Of a DNA stretch of 64,000 nucleotides, positions 45,888 to 53,747 are shown one piece after another; position 1 is the stretch's first letter; each line of letters opens with the position of its first letter. The stretch is from DATKFM01 sp963851215 (GTDB lineage: Bacteria > Pseudomonadota > Alphaproteobacteria > Dongiales > Dongiaceae), in the NCBI GenBank assembly GCA_963851215.1, contig CAWKOG010000014.1:62001-126000 (forward strand). The letters run 5' to 3'. The translations under genes were made by a program, and so were the position numbers. The notes below the pieces were generated by a model. That model was not told the DNA's origin and did not search any database. It saw only the letters and a program-made list of their open reading frames with translations.

Positions 45888-46189
45888 AGGCGTCTGGTCC
45901 AGGCGGCGGCGGAATCCGGGAAAACGCGACTAACCATTGGGCAATGCTTGCTCTTTGACGGACAATTCCCCATGTTAGCGGTAGTGCTATGGGCTGCGGC
46001 CTTGCAGGCGGAGTGATCTAGCTCAGCGGCTTGCCGCGGTCCAGCCGCCCAAACGATACATGGGCCCAAAGGATAGATGGGACTAGGCCCATGGGAACGA
46101 CAAGTCTTGAGGGCGGCGCGTAATCGGATCCGGCAAGCGCCTCGAGTAAGCTGCGGGCCGCATCGCGGTCTAGGAGAGTTTGGGCTGAC
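45888..46189. promoter_or_regulatory. Divergent intergenic region upstream of tim44
   Basis: A 302-base gap between outward-facing genes. It contains a long-armed inverted repeat CATGGGCC ... GGCCCATG (46059-46066 and 46086-46093) and a TTGACG hexamer at about 45955 that could be a -35 element. A TAGGAGAG sequence precedes the tim44-like ATG. I see no coding potential or RNA gene in it. Confidence 0.4.
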
Positions 46190-46882
46190 ATGCCAGGGTT
46201 AGACATCATCATACTCGCGGCCATTGCCCTGTTTGTGGCCGTCCGCCTGTACAAGGTCCTGGGTCAGCGGACAGGCCATGAGCGGCCCCATGATCCTTTC
46301 GCGCCGCGGCCGGCGGAAGACGCCCGTTCCGACAAGGTGATATCGCTGCCCGATCGCGGCCGCCGGCCCGAGGCTCCGGCCGACCTAGCTGTCCGTCCGG
46401 CCGATGGATCGAAATCCGCACCGGCGCCGGCGCTGCTGCCGGGGCTGGGCGCCATCCATACCGCTGATCCCTCTTTCGATCCCGACAGTTTCCTGGCTGG
46501 CGTGCGCGCCGCTTTCGAGATGATCGTCGGCGCCTTCGCCGCCGGCGATGCGGCGACCCTGCGGCCGCTGCTGAACGACGAGGTGTTCGAGAATTTCAAG
46601 CGGGCCATCGATACACGCATCGCCGCGAACGAAACTCTGCAGACCACCCTGGTCGGCATCAAATCGACTGACATCATCGAGGCGGAGCTGCAGGGCCGCG
46701 TGGCGGAGATCACCGTCACCATCGTCAGCGATCAGATCAACGTGACACGCAACGCCGAGGGCCAGGTGGTCGATGGTGATCCCCTGAAGGTGGAGCCGGT
46801 AACGGATATCTGGACCTTCGCCCGCCAGGTTCGCGCGCGCGATCCCAACTGGGTTCTGGTCGCCACTCGCAGCCCGAATTGA
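46190..46882 (+). CDS. Tim44-domain protein (TimA-like)
   Basis: A 230-residue protein with an N-terminal membrane helix (GLDIIILAAIALFVAVRLYKVLG), a Pro/Ala/Arg-rich linker and a Tim44/TolA-like C-terminal domain (FLAGVRAAFEMIVGAFAAGDAATLRPLLNDEVF). Bacterial Tim44-like proteins sit at the inner membrane; their exact role is not settled. Located between secB and mltA, the usual alphaproteobacterial context. Confidence 0.92.
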   Translation: MPGLDIIILAAIALFVAVRLYKVLGQRTGHERPHDPFAPRPAEDARSDKVISLPDRGRRPEAPADLAVRPADGSKSAPAPALLPGLGAIHTADPSFDPDSFLAGVRAAFEMIVGAFAAGDAATLRPLLNDEVFENFKRAIDTRIAANETLQTTLVGIKSTDIIEAELQGRVAEITVTIVSDQINVTRNAEGQVVDGDPLKVEPVTDIWTFARQVRARDPNWVLVATRSPN

Positions 46883-48072
46883 TCCCAGGCAGCTTTACCC
46901 GCCTGATCGCCGCTGCGGTTGCCAGCGGTCTGCTCTTCGGATGCGCTGAACAGCCGCCGGCGCCGAAAGAAACCGCCAGCTTCGCTGCCGTCGCTTTTGC
47001 CGATCTGCCGGGCTGGACCGGCGATGATCCTTCCGCCGCCTTGGCGGTATTCCAGCGCAGTTGCGCGGTGTTCGCGAAATCGCCAGACGATGCCGCCGTC
47101 GGTCCGCAAGGCATCGGCGGCAGAGCGAAGGATTGGCAGACTGCATGCGCTGCCATCCCGGCCGCCGGCAGCAGCACGTCAGCGCGGGATTTCTTCGAGC
47201 GGCATTTCACGCCCTATACCGTGACTGGCGCCAATGGCGCCGACGGGCTGTTCACCGGCTATTACGAGCCGGAGCTCGTGGGCTCCCGTCAACGCAGCGC
47301 TGAATACAGCGTGCCGCTCTTCCGGCGGCCCACCGATCTGGTGATGGTGGATCTCGGCGAGTTCCGTGCCGACCTCGCCGGCAACAGCATCGCCGGCGGT
47401 GTGGTCGACGGCCGGCTCAAGCCCTACAGCACCCGCGCGGAGATCGATGCCGGCGTCCTCGCCGGGCAAGGCCTGGAATTGCTCTGGATCGCCGATCCCG
47501 TCGACGCGTTCTTCCTGCAGGTGCAGGGGTCGGGCCGAATTCAGTTGGCCGAGGGCGGCAAAACGCGGGTCGGTTTCGCCGCCCATAACGGACATGGTTT
47601 CGTCAGCGTCGGCCGCATCCTGGTGGATGAGGGCAAGCTGACCAAGGACCAGGCGACGGCCCAGACCGTGGCGCAGTGGCTCAAGAACCATCCCGCCGAG
47701 GGCGCCGCGATCATGGCGCGCAATCCCCGCTTCATCTTCTTCCGCGAGATCGAGGGCGATGGCCCCGTCGGCGCCCAGGGCGTGGTGCTGACACCGGAGC
47801 GCAGCATGGCCGTCGATGGCGCCTTGTTGCCGCTGGGCGCTCCGGTATGGATCGACTCCACCTGGCCCGGCGGCACCGACCGGGCCGGCCAGCCATTGCA
47901 ACGGCTGATGATCGCCCAGGACGTCGGCGGCGCCATCAAGGGCGCGGTGCGCGGCGATTTGTTCTGGGGCACCGGGACGCAAGCCCTGGAAGTCGCCGGC
48001 CGCCTGAAGCAGCCCGGCCGCTATTTCATTCTTCTGCCCAAGACCGTGAAGGTTCCAGCAGCCGTGGGCTGA
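46879..48072 (+). CDS. mltA: Membrane-bound lytic murein transglycosylase A
   Basis: A 397-residue lipoprotein from a TTG start overlapping the tim44 stop. The lipobox LLFGCA follows a short signal. The MltA domain has FTGYYEPEL, DPVDAFFLQVQGSGRI and the 3D domain end MIAQDVGGAIKGAVRGDLFWGTG, with the catalytic Asp. It cleaves glycan strands of peptidoglycan in the outer-membrane-facing periplasm. Confidence 0.94.
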   Translation: MIPGSFTRLIAAAVASGLLFGCAEQPPAPKETASFAAVAFADLPGWTGDDPSAALAVFQRSCAVFAKSPDDAAVGPQGIGGRAKDWQTACAAIPAAGSSTSARDFFERHFTPYTVTGANGADGLFTGYYEPELVGSRQRSAEYSVPLFRRPTDLVMVDLGEFRADLAGNSIAGGVVDGRLKPYSTRAEIDAGVLAGQGLELLWIADPVDAFFLQVQGSGRIQLAEGGKTRVGFAAHNGHGFVSVGRILVDEGKLTKDQATAQTVAQWLKNHPAEGAAIMARNPRFIFFREIEGDGPVGAQGVVLTPERSMAVDGALLPLGAPVWIDSTWPGGTDRAGQPLQRLMIAQDVGGAIKGAVRGDLFWGTGTQALEVAGRLKQPGRYFILLPKTVKVPAAVG

Positions 48073-48120
48073 CCTGCCGCCGCCTTGCCATCCCCTGACG
48101 GCCCGGCCATTGTCGCGCCA

Positions 48121-48907
48121 ATGAGTTCGCCTGAAATCACCCTCGACCGCAGGGCGCCGCGTCGCCCTGTTCGTCACCTGCCTGGTGGATCTCTACCGTC
48201 CCTCGGTAGGATTCGCCGCCGTGAAGTTGCTGGAGCAGGCCGGCTGCAAGGTGGAGGTCCCGGCGGCGCAGACCTGCTGCGGCCAGCCCGCCTACAATTC
48301 CGGCGACCGCGCCGATGCCCAGAAGATCGCCCGCCAGGTGATCGCCGCCTTCGAGCCGTTCGACCATGTGGTGGCGCCCAGCGGCTCCTGCGCCGGCATG
48401 ATCCATGCGCACTATCCCGCGTTGCTGTCGGATGATCCGGCGTGGCGCGAGCGGGCGGAGAAACTGGCCGCGCGCACCCACGAGCTGATTTCCTTCCTGG
48501 TGGATGTCTGCGGCATGACTCGCGTCGCCGCCAGCTTCGGCGGCAAGGTCACCTATCACGATTCCTGCTCGGGCCTGCGGGAGCTGGGCGTGAAATCCCA
48601 GCCGCGGCAGTTGCTCGACAGCGTCGCCGGATTGAAGCGCACGGAGCTGCCGGGCGCGGAGATCTGCTGCGGCTTCGGCGGCACCTTCTGCGTCAAATAT
48701 CCGGAGATCTCCGACCAGATGGTGCGGGAGAAAACCGCCGACATTGCCGCCACCGGCGCCGACCTTCTGCTCGCCGGCGATATGGGCTGCCTGCTCAACA
48801 TCGCCGGCAAGCTTTCCCGCGAGGGCCGGCCGGTGGCCGCGCGCCATGTGGCCGAAGTGCTGGCGGGCCTCGACGAAACGCCGCCGATCGGCGCGCCGCG
48901 GCGCTGA
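48121..48907 (+). CDS. lutA: L-lactate oxidation subunit LutA (CCG domains), one-base frameshift
   Basis: A corrected protein of about 261 residues with the paired cysteine-rich domains of LutA/YkgE: TCCGQPAYNSGD, then SGSCAGM and EICCGFGGTFC. With LutB and LutC it oxidises L-lactate to pyruvate. The frame breaks near the start: in GAAATC (48133-48138), dropping one A gives MSSPESPSTAGRRVALFVTC followed by LVDLYRPSVGFA, the expected beginning. Otherwise the 5' end is out of frame. Confidence 0.92.
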
Positions 48908-48919
48908 CGAGACGCTGGC

Positions 48920-50341
48920 ATGCACACGCCCACCAGCCACGCCTTCAAGGACAACGCCCACCGGGCGCTGGGCGATCCGCAGCTCCAGCAGGCGATGTCC
49001 CATGTGAAGAAAAACTTCATCGCCAAGCGCGCCAGTGCTGCCGCGCGCTTGCCGGAGTTCGAAGCGCTGCGCGACGAAGCACGGGCGATCAAGGATCACA
49101 CGCTCGCCAATCTGGACATCTATCTCGAGGCCTTCGAAACCAAAGTGAAAGCGGCCGGCGGCCATGTGCATTGGTGCGCCGATGCCGACAGCGCGCGGCA
49201 GACGGTGCTGCGCCTCTGCCGCGAGGCCGGCGCGCGCACGGTGACCAAGGGCAAGACGATGATCGGCGAGGAAATCGCCATCAACGATTTCCTGGAAGAA
49301 AACGGCATCACGCCGGTGGAAACCGATCTCGGCGAATATATCATCCAGCTTCGCGGCGAACTCCCTAGCCATATCATCGCGCCGGCGATCCATCTGACCA
49401 AGGAGCAGGTCGCCGACGCATTTCGCGAGGCGCACACGGATCTGGATCCGAAGCGCCCGCTGACGGAGCCGCGGGAGATGCTGGCGGAAGCGCGCGAGAA
49501 ACTGCGCAGCAGTTTCCTGAAAGCCGATGTCGGCATCACCGGCGCCAACTTCCTGATCGCGGAGACCGGTTCTTCGGTCATCGTCACCAACGAAGGCAAT
49601 GGCGATCTCACGCAGATCTTGCCCCGCATGCACATCGTGCTGGCTTCGCTGGAGAAGGTGGTGCCGACGCTGGAGGATGCGTCCACCATCCTGCGCGTGC
49701 TCGCGCGCTCCGCCACCGGACAGGAGATGTCGGTCTACACGACCTTTTCCACCGGACCACGGCGGGCCGAGGATGTGGACGGGCCGGACGCGTATCACGT
49801 CGTGCTCCTGGATAACGGCCGCAGCCGCATGCTCGGCAGCGAATTCGCCGAGGCGCTGCGCTGCATCCGCTGCGGCGCCTGTCTCAATCACTGTCCGGTC
49901 TATCAGGCGGTCGGCGGCCACGCCTATGGCTGGGTCTATTCCGGCCCGATCGGCGCGGTGCTGAATCCGGCGCTGATCGGCGTCGAGGAAGCGGGCGCGC
50001 TGCCCAATGCCTCCACCTTCTGCGGCCGCTGCGAGAGTGTCTGCCCCATGCGCATCCCCCTGCCGAAGATGATGCGCCATTGGCGCGAGCGGGAGTTCGA
50101 GCGGCATCTGACGCCGCTGCGCTATCGCTGGGGACTGAAGCTCTGGGCATTCCTGGCGACGCGGCCGGCGCTCTATCGGTTCGTTTCCGGCATGGGTGCG
50201 CGAATGTTGGGTGCGTTCGGCAAGAGCCGCGGACGATTCTCATCTCTGCCCTTGGCATCCGGCTGGACTGACCATCGCGACATGCCCGCCCCCGAAGGCC
50301 GCAGCTTTCAATCTCTGTGGGCCGCGAGGAAGCCCCGATGA
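48920..50341 (+). CDS. lutB: L-lactate oxidation iron-sulfur subunit LutB
   Basis: A 473-residue protein with an N-terminal LUD domain and a C-terminal pair of [4Fe-4S] ligand sets, CIRCGACLNHCP (near residue 315) and CGRCESVCPMRIP. It passes electrons from lactate oxidation. It is separated from lutA by 12 bases and overlaps lutC by ATGA. Confidence 0.95.
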   Translation: MHTPTSHAFKDNAHRALGDPQLQQAMSHVKKNFIAKRASAAARLPEFEALRDEARAIKDHTLANLDIYLEAFETKVKAAGGHVHWCADADSARQTVLRLCREAGARTVTKGKTMIGEEIAINDFLEENGITPVETDLGEYIIQLRGELPSHIIAPAIHLTKEQVADAFREAHTDLDPKRPLTEPREMLAEAREKLRSSFLKADVGITGANFLIAETGSSVIVTNEGNGDLTQILPRMHIVLASLEKVVPTLEDASTILRVLARSATGQEMSVYTTFSTGPRRAEDVDGPDAYHVVLLDNGRSRMLGSEFAEALRCIRCGACLNHCPVYQAVGGHAYGWVYSGPIGAVLNPALIGVEEAGALPNASTFCGRCESVCPMRIPLPKMMRHWREREFERHLTPLRYRWGLKLWAFLATRPALYRFVSGMGARMLGAFGKSRGRFSSLPLASGWTDHRDMPAPEGRSFQSLWAARKPR

Positions 50342-51033
50342 GCAACTCCCGATCGGCCGTCCTCGGCAACATCCGCCGCGCCCTGAAACGCGGCGAACCC
50401 ACCGCCGACCAGCGCCGCGTTGCAGAGGCGCGTATTGCCGCCGCGAAAACCAACCTGCTGCCGGCGCGCGGGCAGCTCGAACTGAAGGCGCGGGCGGCAC
50501 TATTCCAGGAGATGGCGCAGGAGGCCTCGGCCACCGTGGCGCGCGTAACTGACGCCGGCGCTGTGCCCGCCGCCATCGCCGATTACCTGGCGCGGGAAAA
50601 TCTGCCGGCTCGGCTGCGGCTCTCCACTGAAACCGATATCACCGGCCTGCCCTGGTCGACACGGCCGCTGCTGGAGATCACCCGGGGCGCCACCGACGGC
50701 AGCGACGAGGTCTCGGTCACCGGCGGCTATGCCGCCATCGCCGAGACCGGAACCCTGATGCTGGCCTCCGGCGCCGAACGGCCCACCACCCTCAACTTCC
50801 TGCCGGAAACGCATATTGTCGTGTTATCGGCGGATCGCGTCGTCGGCGCGCTGGAGCAGGCCTGGGCCAGGCTGCGCGGCGAGTTCGGCGCCGGCACCAT
50901 GCCGCGCACGGTCAACTTCATCACCGGCCCGTCCCGCAGCGCCGACATCGAGCAGACCCTGCAGATGGGCGCCCATGGCCCGCGGCGCCTGCATATCATC
51001 CTGATCGATGGCGAAGCGGCCGCCGGATCTTAA
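50338..51033 (+). CDS. lutC: L-lactate oxidation subunit LutC
   Basis: A 231-residue LUD-domain protein completing the lutABC lactate operon. The core has EVSVTGGYAAIAETGTLMLASG and TMPRTVNFITGPSRSADIEQT. The start at 50338 gives an ATGA overlap with lutB; an in-frame ATG 21 bases upstream lies in lutB. No lutR regulator gene is adjacent. Confidence 0.94.
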   Translation: MSNSRSAVLGNIRRALKRGEPTADQRRVAEARIAAAKTNLLPARGQLELKARAALFQEMAQEASATVARVTDAGAVPAAIADYLARENLPARLRLSTETDITGLPWSTRPLLEITRGATDGSDEVSVTGGYAAIAETGTLMLASGAERPTTLNFLPETHIVVLSADRVVGALEQAWARLRGEFGAGTMPRTVNFITGPSRSADIEQTLQMGAHGPRRLHIILIDGEAAAGS

Positions 51034-51565
51034 GGAGCGCGAGCTCTGGCGCACGGCGATGCGCGATGTGAAGCCGCTGCGCAAAGGCAAGGCGGCTAAG
51101 CCGAAGGTCGAACATGCACCTTCGGCGCCGGCAAAGGAACCCGCGCCGGCCAGGGCCACGGCAAAGAAAGCGAGCGCACCCCCCGCGCCGCTGCCGCCCA
51201 AACCAAAGCCCGTCCCCGAACTCGCCGTCGGCCGCCTCGCCGATATGGACAAGCGCCTGGCCGAACGATTGCGCCGTGGCCAGCTTCCCATCGAGGGCAA
51301 GCTGGATCTCCACGGGCTGACCCAGGAAGAGGCCCATGATCAGCTCGGCGGCTTCATCGCCATCTCGCAAAAACAGGGGCGGCGGTGCATTCTGGTGGTG
51401 ACCGGCAAGGGCATGTGGCGCGAAGGCGCCGGCATCCTGCGGGAGAATGTACCGCGCTGGCTGAACGAGCGGCCGAACCGGGCACGGGTGCTGGCAATCG
51501 CCCAGGCACGGCCCCAGCATGGCGGCGCCGGCGCGCTCTATGTCCTGCTCAAGCGCCTGCGCTAG
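51008..51565 (+). CDS. Smr domain protein
   Basis: A 185-residue protein with a basic, Ala/Pro-rich N-terminal half (residues 20-75) and a C-terminal Smr domain: LDLHGLTQEEAHDQL with the conserved DLHG, then VVTGKG. Smr domains act as nucleases on DNA or RNA, including mRNA near stalled ribosomes. It follows mltA in many alphaproteobacteria; here the lut genes come between. Its start overlaps the end of lutC. Confidence 0.9.
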   Translation: MAKRPPDLKERELWRTAMRDVKPLRKGKAAKPKVEHAPSAPAKEPAPARATAKKASAPPAPLPPKPKPVPELAVGRLADMDKRLAERLRRGQLPIEGKLDLHGLTQEEAHDQLGGFIAISQKQGRRCILVVTGKGMWREGAGILRENVPRWLNERPNRARVLAIAQARPQHGGAGALYVLLKRLR

Positions 51566-51616
51566 AGCATGATCGGATCGTGCTGCTTCTGCTGCACGAT
51601 CCGTGAATCATGCTCT
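51564..51616. repeat. Palindromic repeat element, first hairpin
   Basis: AGAGCATGAT and GGATCGTGC on the left pair with GCACGATCC and ATCATGCTCT on the right around a TGCTTCTGCT loop, a long imperfect hairpin starting at the smr stop codon. The AGAGCATGAT ends recall palindromic intergenic elements common in alphaproteobacteria. It can also end transcription of the upstream gene. Confidence 0.7.
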
Positions 51617-51628
51617 GCTTCATTGAAG

Positions 51629-51680
51629 TAGACAAAGATTCACGCCTCGGATTGACTCAATCCGAGGCGATCTTTGTCTA
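51629..51680. repeat. Palindromic repeat element, second hairpin
   Basis: Two paired blocks on each side: TAGACAAAGAT with ATCTTTGTCTA and CGCCTCGGATT with AATCCGAGGCG, i.e. 22 paired bases, with a 3-base bulge (TCA) on the left and a 5-base loop GACTC. The loop is itself a GANTC site. With the first hairpin it fills the smr-GFA gap almost entirely. Confidence 0.8.
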
Positions 51681-51704
51681 GGATGGCGCGAAAGGAGGTT
51701 CGCG

Positions 51705-52193
51705 ATGATGAGTTTGAAGGGTTCCTGCCACTGCGGCGCGGTGACGTTCGAGGTCAAATCCCACACGCCCCAGCCCTATATGCGCTGCTACTGCTCGATC
51801 TGCCGCAAGACGGCCGGTGGCGGCGGCTATGCCATCAACCTTATGGGCGAGGCGCGCACATTGAAGGTGAAGGGCCGCAAGCATCTCGGCGTCTACCGCG
51901 CCACGCTCGAGGAAGGCGGCGTCCGCATGCACAGCTCCGCCCGCCGGCATTTCTGCAAGCATTGCGGCAGCGCCCTCTTCATCGCCGATCCCCGCTGGAA
52001 GAAATGGGTCTACCCGCACGCTTCGGCCATCGACACGCCGCTGCCCGTGCCGGTGGAGACGGCCCATATCATGCTGGACTCGAAATGCAGCTGGGCGGAG
52101 GCGCCTGGCGGAAAGCGCAATCGCAAGTTCCATGAATATCCCGACCAGTCGATCGAGGATTGGCACAAGACGCGCGGGGTGTTTCTGAAGTGA
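51705..52193 (+). CDS. GFA family zinc protein
   Basis: A 162-residue member of the GFA (glutathione-dependent formaldehyde-activating-like) family: zinc cysteines in SCHCGAVTFE, CYCSICRKTAGG and HFCKHCGSALF. Many members have unknown substrates, so glutathione-formaldehyde activity should not be assumed. A strong AAGGAGG ribosome binding site directly follows the palindromic repeat. Confidence 0.88.
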   Translation: MMSLKGSCHCGAVTFEVKSHTPQPYMRCYCSICRKTAGGGGYAINLMGEARTLKVKGRKHLGVYRATLEEGGVRMHSSARRHFCKHCGSALFIADPRWKKWVYPHASAIDTPLPVPVETAHIMLDSKCSWAEAPGGKRNRKFHEYPDQSIEDWHKTRGVFLK

Positions 52194-52198
52194 GTGAT

Positions 52199-52213
52199 AT
52201 CTCGCAGCGAGAT
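52199..52213. terminator. Small hairpin after the GFA gene
   Basis: ATCTCGC-A-GCGAGAT, a 7-bp perfect inverted repeat starting 5 bases after the stop, followed by TTTCA. It may help terminate the GFA transcript. Confidence 0.4.
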
Positions 52214-52216
52214 TTC

Positions 52217-52392
52217 ACCCCTCTCCCCTTGGGGGAGAGGGGGCAGGGGGTGAGGGGTACTGCGCCGGCAGGCGCCCTTGAGTCTGCATCTTCGACAAAC
52301 CGAGCGGGCTGAAAGAGGGAACTTCGCCGCCGCGCTGCCGCGCGTGAAACCCCTCATCCCCTGCCCCTTCTCCCCCAAGGGGCGAAGGGGAG
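52217..52392. repeat. Inverted pair of CCCTCTCCCC-type repeat units
   Basis: Two related, oppositely oriented units at 52217-52258 and 52349-52392 (ACCCCTCTCCCCTTGGGGGA against CCCCTTCTCCCCCAAGGGG), each with its own internal hairpin, separated by about 90 bases. This resembles the short GC-rich repeats widely spread in alphaproteobacterial intergenic DNA, and the pair could fold as one large hairpin. It ends 10 bases before the XRE gene and so carries its promoter or leader. Confidence 0.75.
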
Positions 52393-52402
52393 TTGTACGG
52401 CG

Positions 52403-52762
52403 ATGACCCCCTTCGGCCGCCGACTGCGCGAACTCCGCGCCGACCGCAGCATCCTGCTGAAGGACATGGCCGCCGCGCTCGGCGTATCGTCGGCCTATCT
52501 GTCCGCGCTGGAGCACGGCAATCGTGGCCGCCCATCCTCCGGCCTGGTGCAGCAGATATCGGCTTATTTCAATCTGGCCTGGGACGATGTGGACGAACTG
52601 AAACGCCTCGCCCAACTCTCCCACCCGCGCGTGGTGGTGGACACGGCGGGACTGTCGCCGAAGGCGACGGAGCTCGCGAACAGGCTCGCGGAAGTCATCG
52701 ACGAACTGGACGAACAGACTGTCGACCATCTGCTCAATGCGATCGAAGAGAAGCGCCGCTAA
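52403..52762 (+). CDS. XRE-family helix-turn-helix regulator
   Basis: A 119-residue protein with an N-terminal HTH (FGRRLRELRADRSILLKDMAAALGVSSAYLSALEHGNRG) of the Cro/CI type and a C-terminal helical region that may dimerise. The target is unknown; it is found beside hslUV in related genomes. It is convergent with an alpha/beta hydrolase gene. Confidence 0.88.
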   Translation: MTPFGRRLRELRADRSILLKDMAAALGVSSAYLSALEHGNRGRPSSGLVQQISAYFNLAWDDVDELKRLAQLSHPRVVVDTAGLSPKATELANRLAEVIDELDEQTVDHLLNAIEEKRR

Positions 52763-52794
52763 CGCGATACAGGCCTCGCCGCTTTCGCAAAGAA

Positions 52795-53697
52795 TCAAGA
52801 GTAAAAATCGGCGATCGCGGCCTGAACCTCAGCGGGACGTTCAAGATAGGAGAAGTGCCCGCACTCCCTCAGCAGGACCAACCTCGAGCGCGGCAACGAT
52901 TCGGCAAGGCTCCTTGCGCAAGCCAAGGGAAACAAATCGCGATCCCCGTGAACGACAAGCGCCGGTATTTCTATCAGGCGCAGTTTCGGGCGCAGATCGT
53001 ATTCGGGCTTCAGCCAGGTCTGCGCGTAGAGTCTGGCTTCGATGGCTCTGGCCTTGAGGATATCCGGCGGCGTGAAATCCAAGCGCAAGCTTTGAACGAT
53101 GCGCTCAAGATGTTCCGGCCGGCGAAGCGTCGCGCTGAAATGAGCCCGATAATATTCGGCTTCAACTTCGATCTCGCCCGCGGCGAACGCGCGCCTGCCG
53201 GCAATTGCCCGCATCCTCTCGAGAATTTCCGGCTCCGTGGCCTGGCGATGATCCCGAAAGAGCAGCAAATCGGCGTGGGACGGGGGCGCGCTATTCACGA
53301 GCAACAGCCTTGAAACATGTTGAGGATGGCGTGTTGCATACTCCAAAGCCAAGAGACCGCCCCAGGAGTGGCCCAACAAGGCCATGCTTTCCAGGCCGAA
53401 GTTAAGCCGGAGCCGCTCCAGATCGTCGATCTCGAACTCCAGACCGACATCCTCGGGCGCCACCCCGCGCGACGACCTGCCGCGGCCGCGCTGGTCGTAA
53501 TAGATCAAGCGGAATGCCGCCGACAGGCGGTCCAGGTCCGGCAACAGGTAGCGATGATTGAAGTCCGGTCCGCCATGGAGAACCACGAGCGGCCGCCCGT
53601 TGCCAACCTCCCGGAAGTAGAGCTGCGCACCGGAGACCGGTAAGTAGCCCTCCTGCATTTGCGGCTGTTCACGGGGTCCAGAGGTCGGCAAGTCCAA
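52795..53697 (-). CDS. Alpha/beta hydrolase (proline iminopeptidase-like)
   Basis: A 300-residue serine hydrolase: HGGPDFNHRYLLPDL oxyanion region, nucleophile elbow LGHSWGG, catalytic Asp in VHGDRDLF and His in CGHFSYL. It resembles proline iminopeptidases and related peptidases/esterases; the natural substrate is open. An ATG at 53658 is an alternative start. Base composition is slightly lower in GC than its neighbours by eye, which may hint at transfer. Confidence 0.8.
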   Translation of the reverse strand: MDLPTSGPREQPQMQEGYLPVSGAQLYFREVGNGRPLVVLHGGPDFNHRYLLPDLDRLSAAFRLIYYDQRGRGRSSRGVAPEDVGLEFEIDDLERLRLNFGLESMALLGHSWGGLLALEYATRHPQHVSRLLLVNSAPPSHADLLLFRDHRQATEPEILERMRAIAGRRAFAAGEIEVEAEYYRAHFSATLRRPEHLERIVQSLRLDFTPPDILKARAIEARLYAQTWLKPEYDLRPKLRLIEIPALVVHGDRDLFPLACARSLAESLPRSRLVLLRECGHFSYLERPAEVQAAIADFYS

Positions 53698-53747
53698 CTC
53701 GCTGATTTGAAGGGCGCGGCGGGATCAGATGTCGAACTGGGGATGCC

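Noticed and set aside
45183..46016. 277-codon + strand open frame through the secB-phosphatase region
   Set aside because: Antisense to a histidine phosphatase with a clear RHG motif, and without recognisable features.
52217..52392. GC-rich repeat pair considered as a CRISPR array
   Set aside because: Only two opposite-facing units, with no regular spacers and no cas genes.
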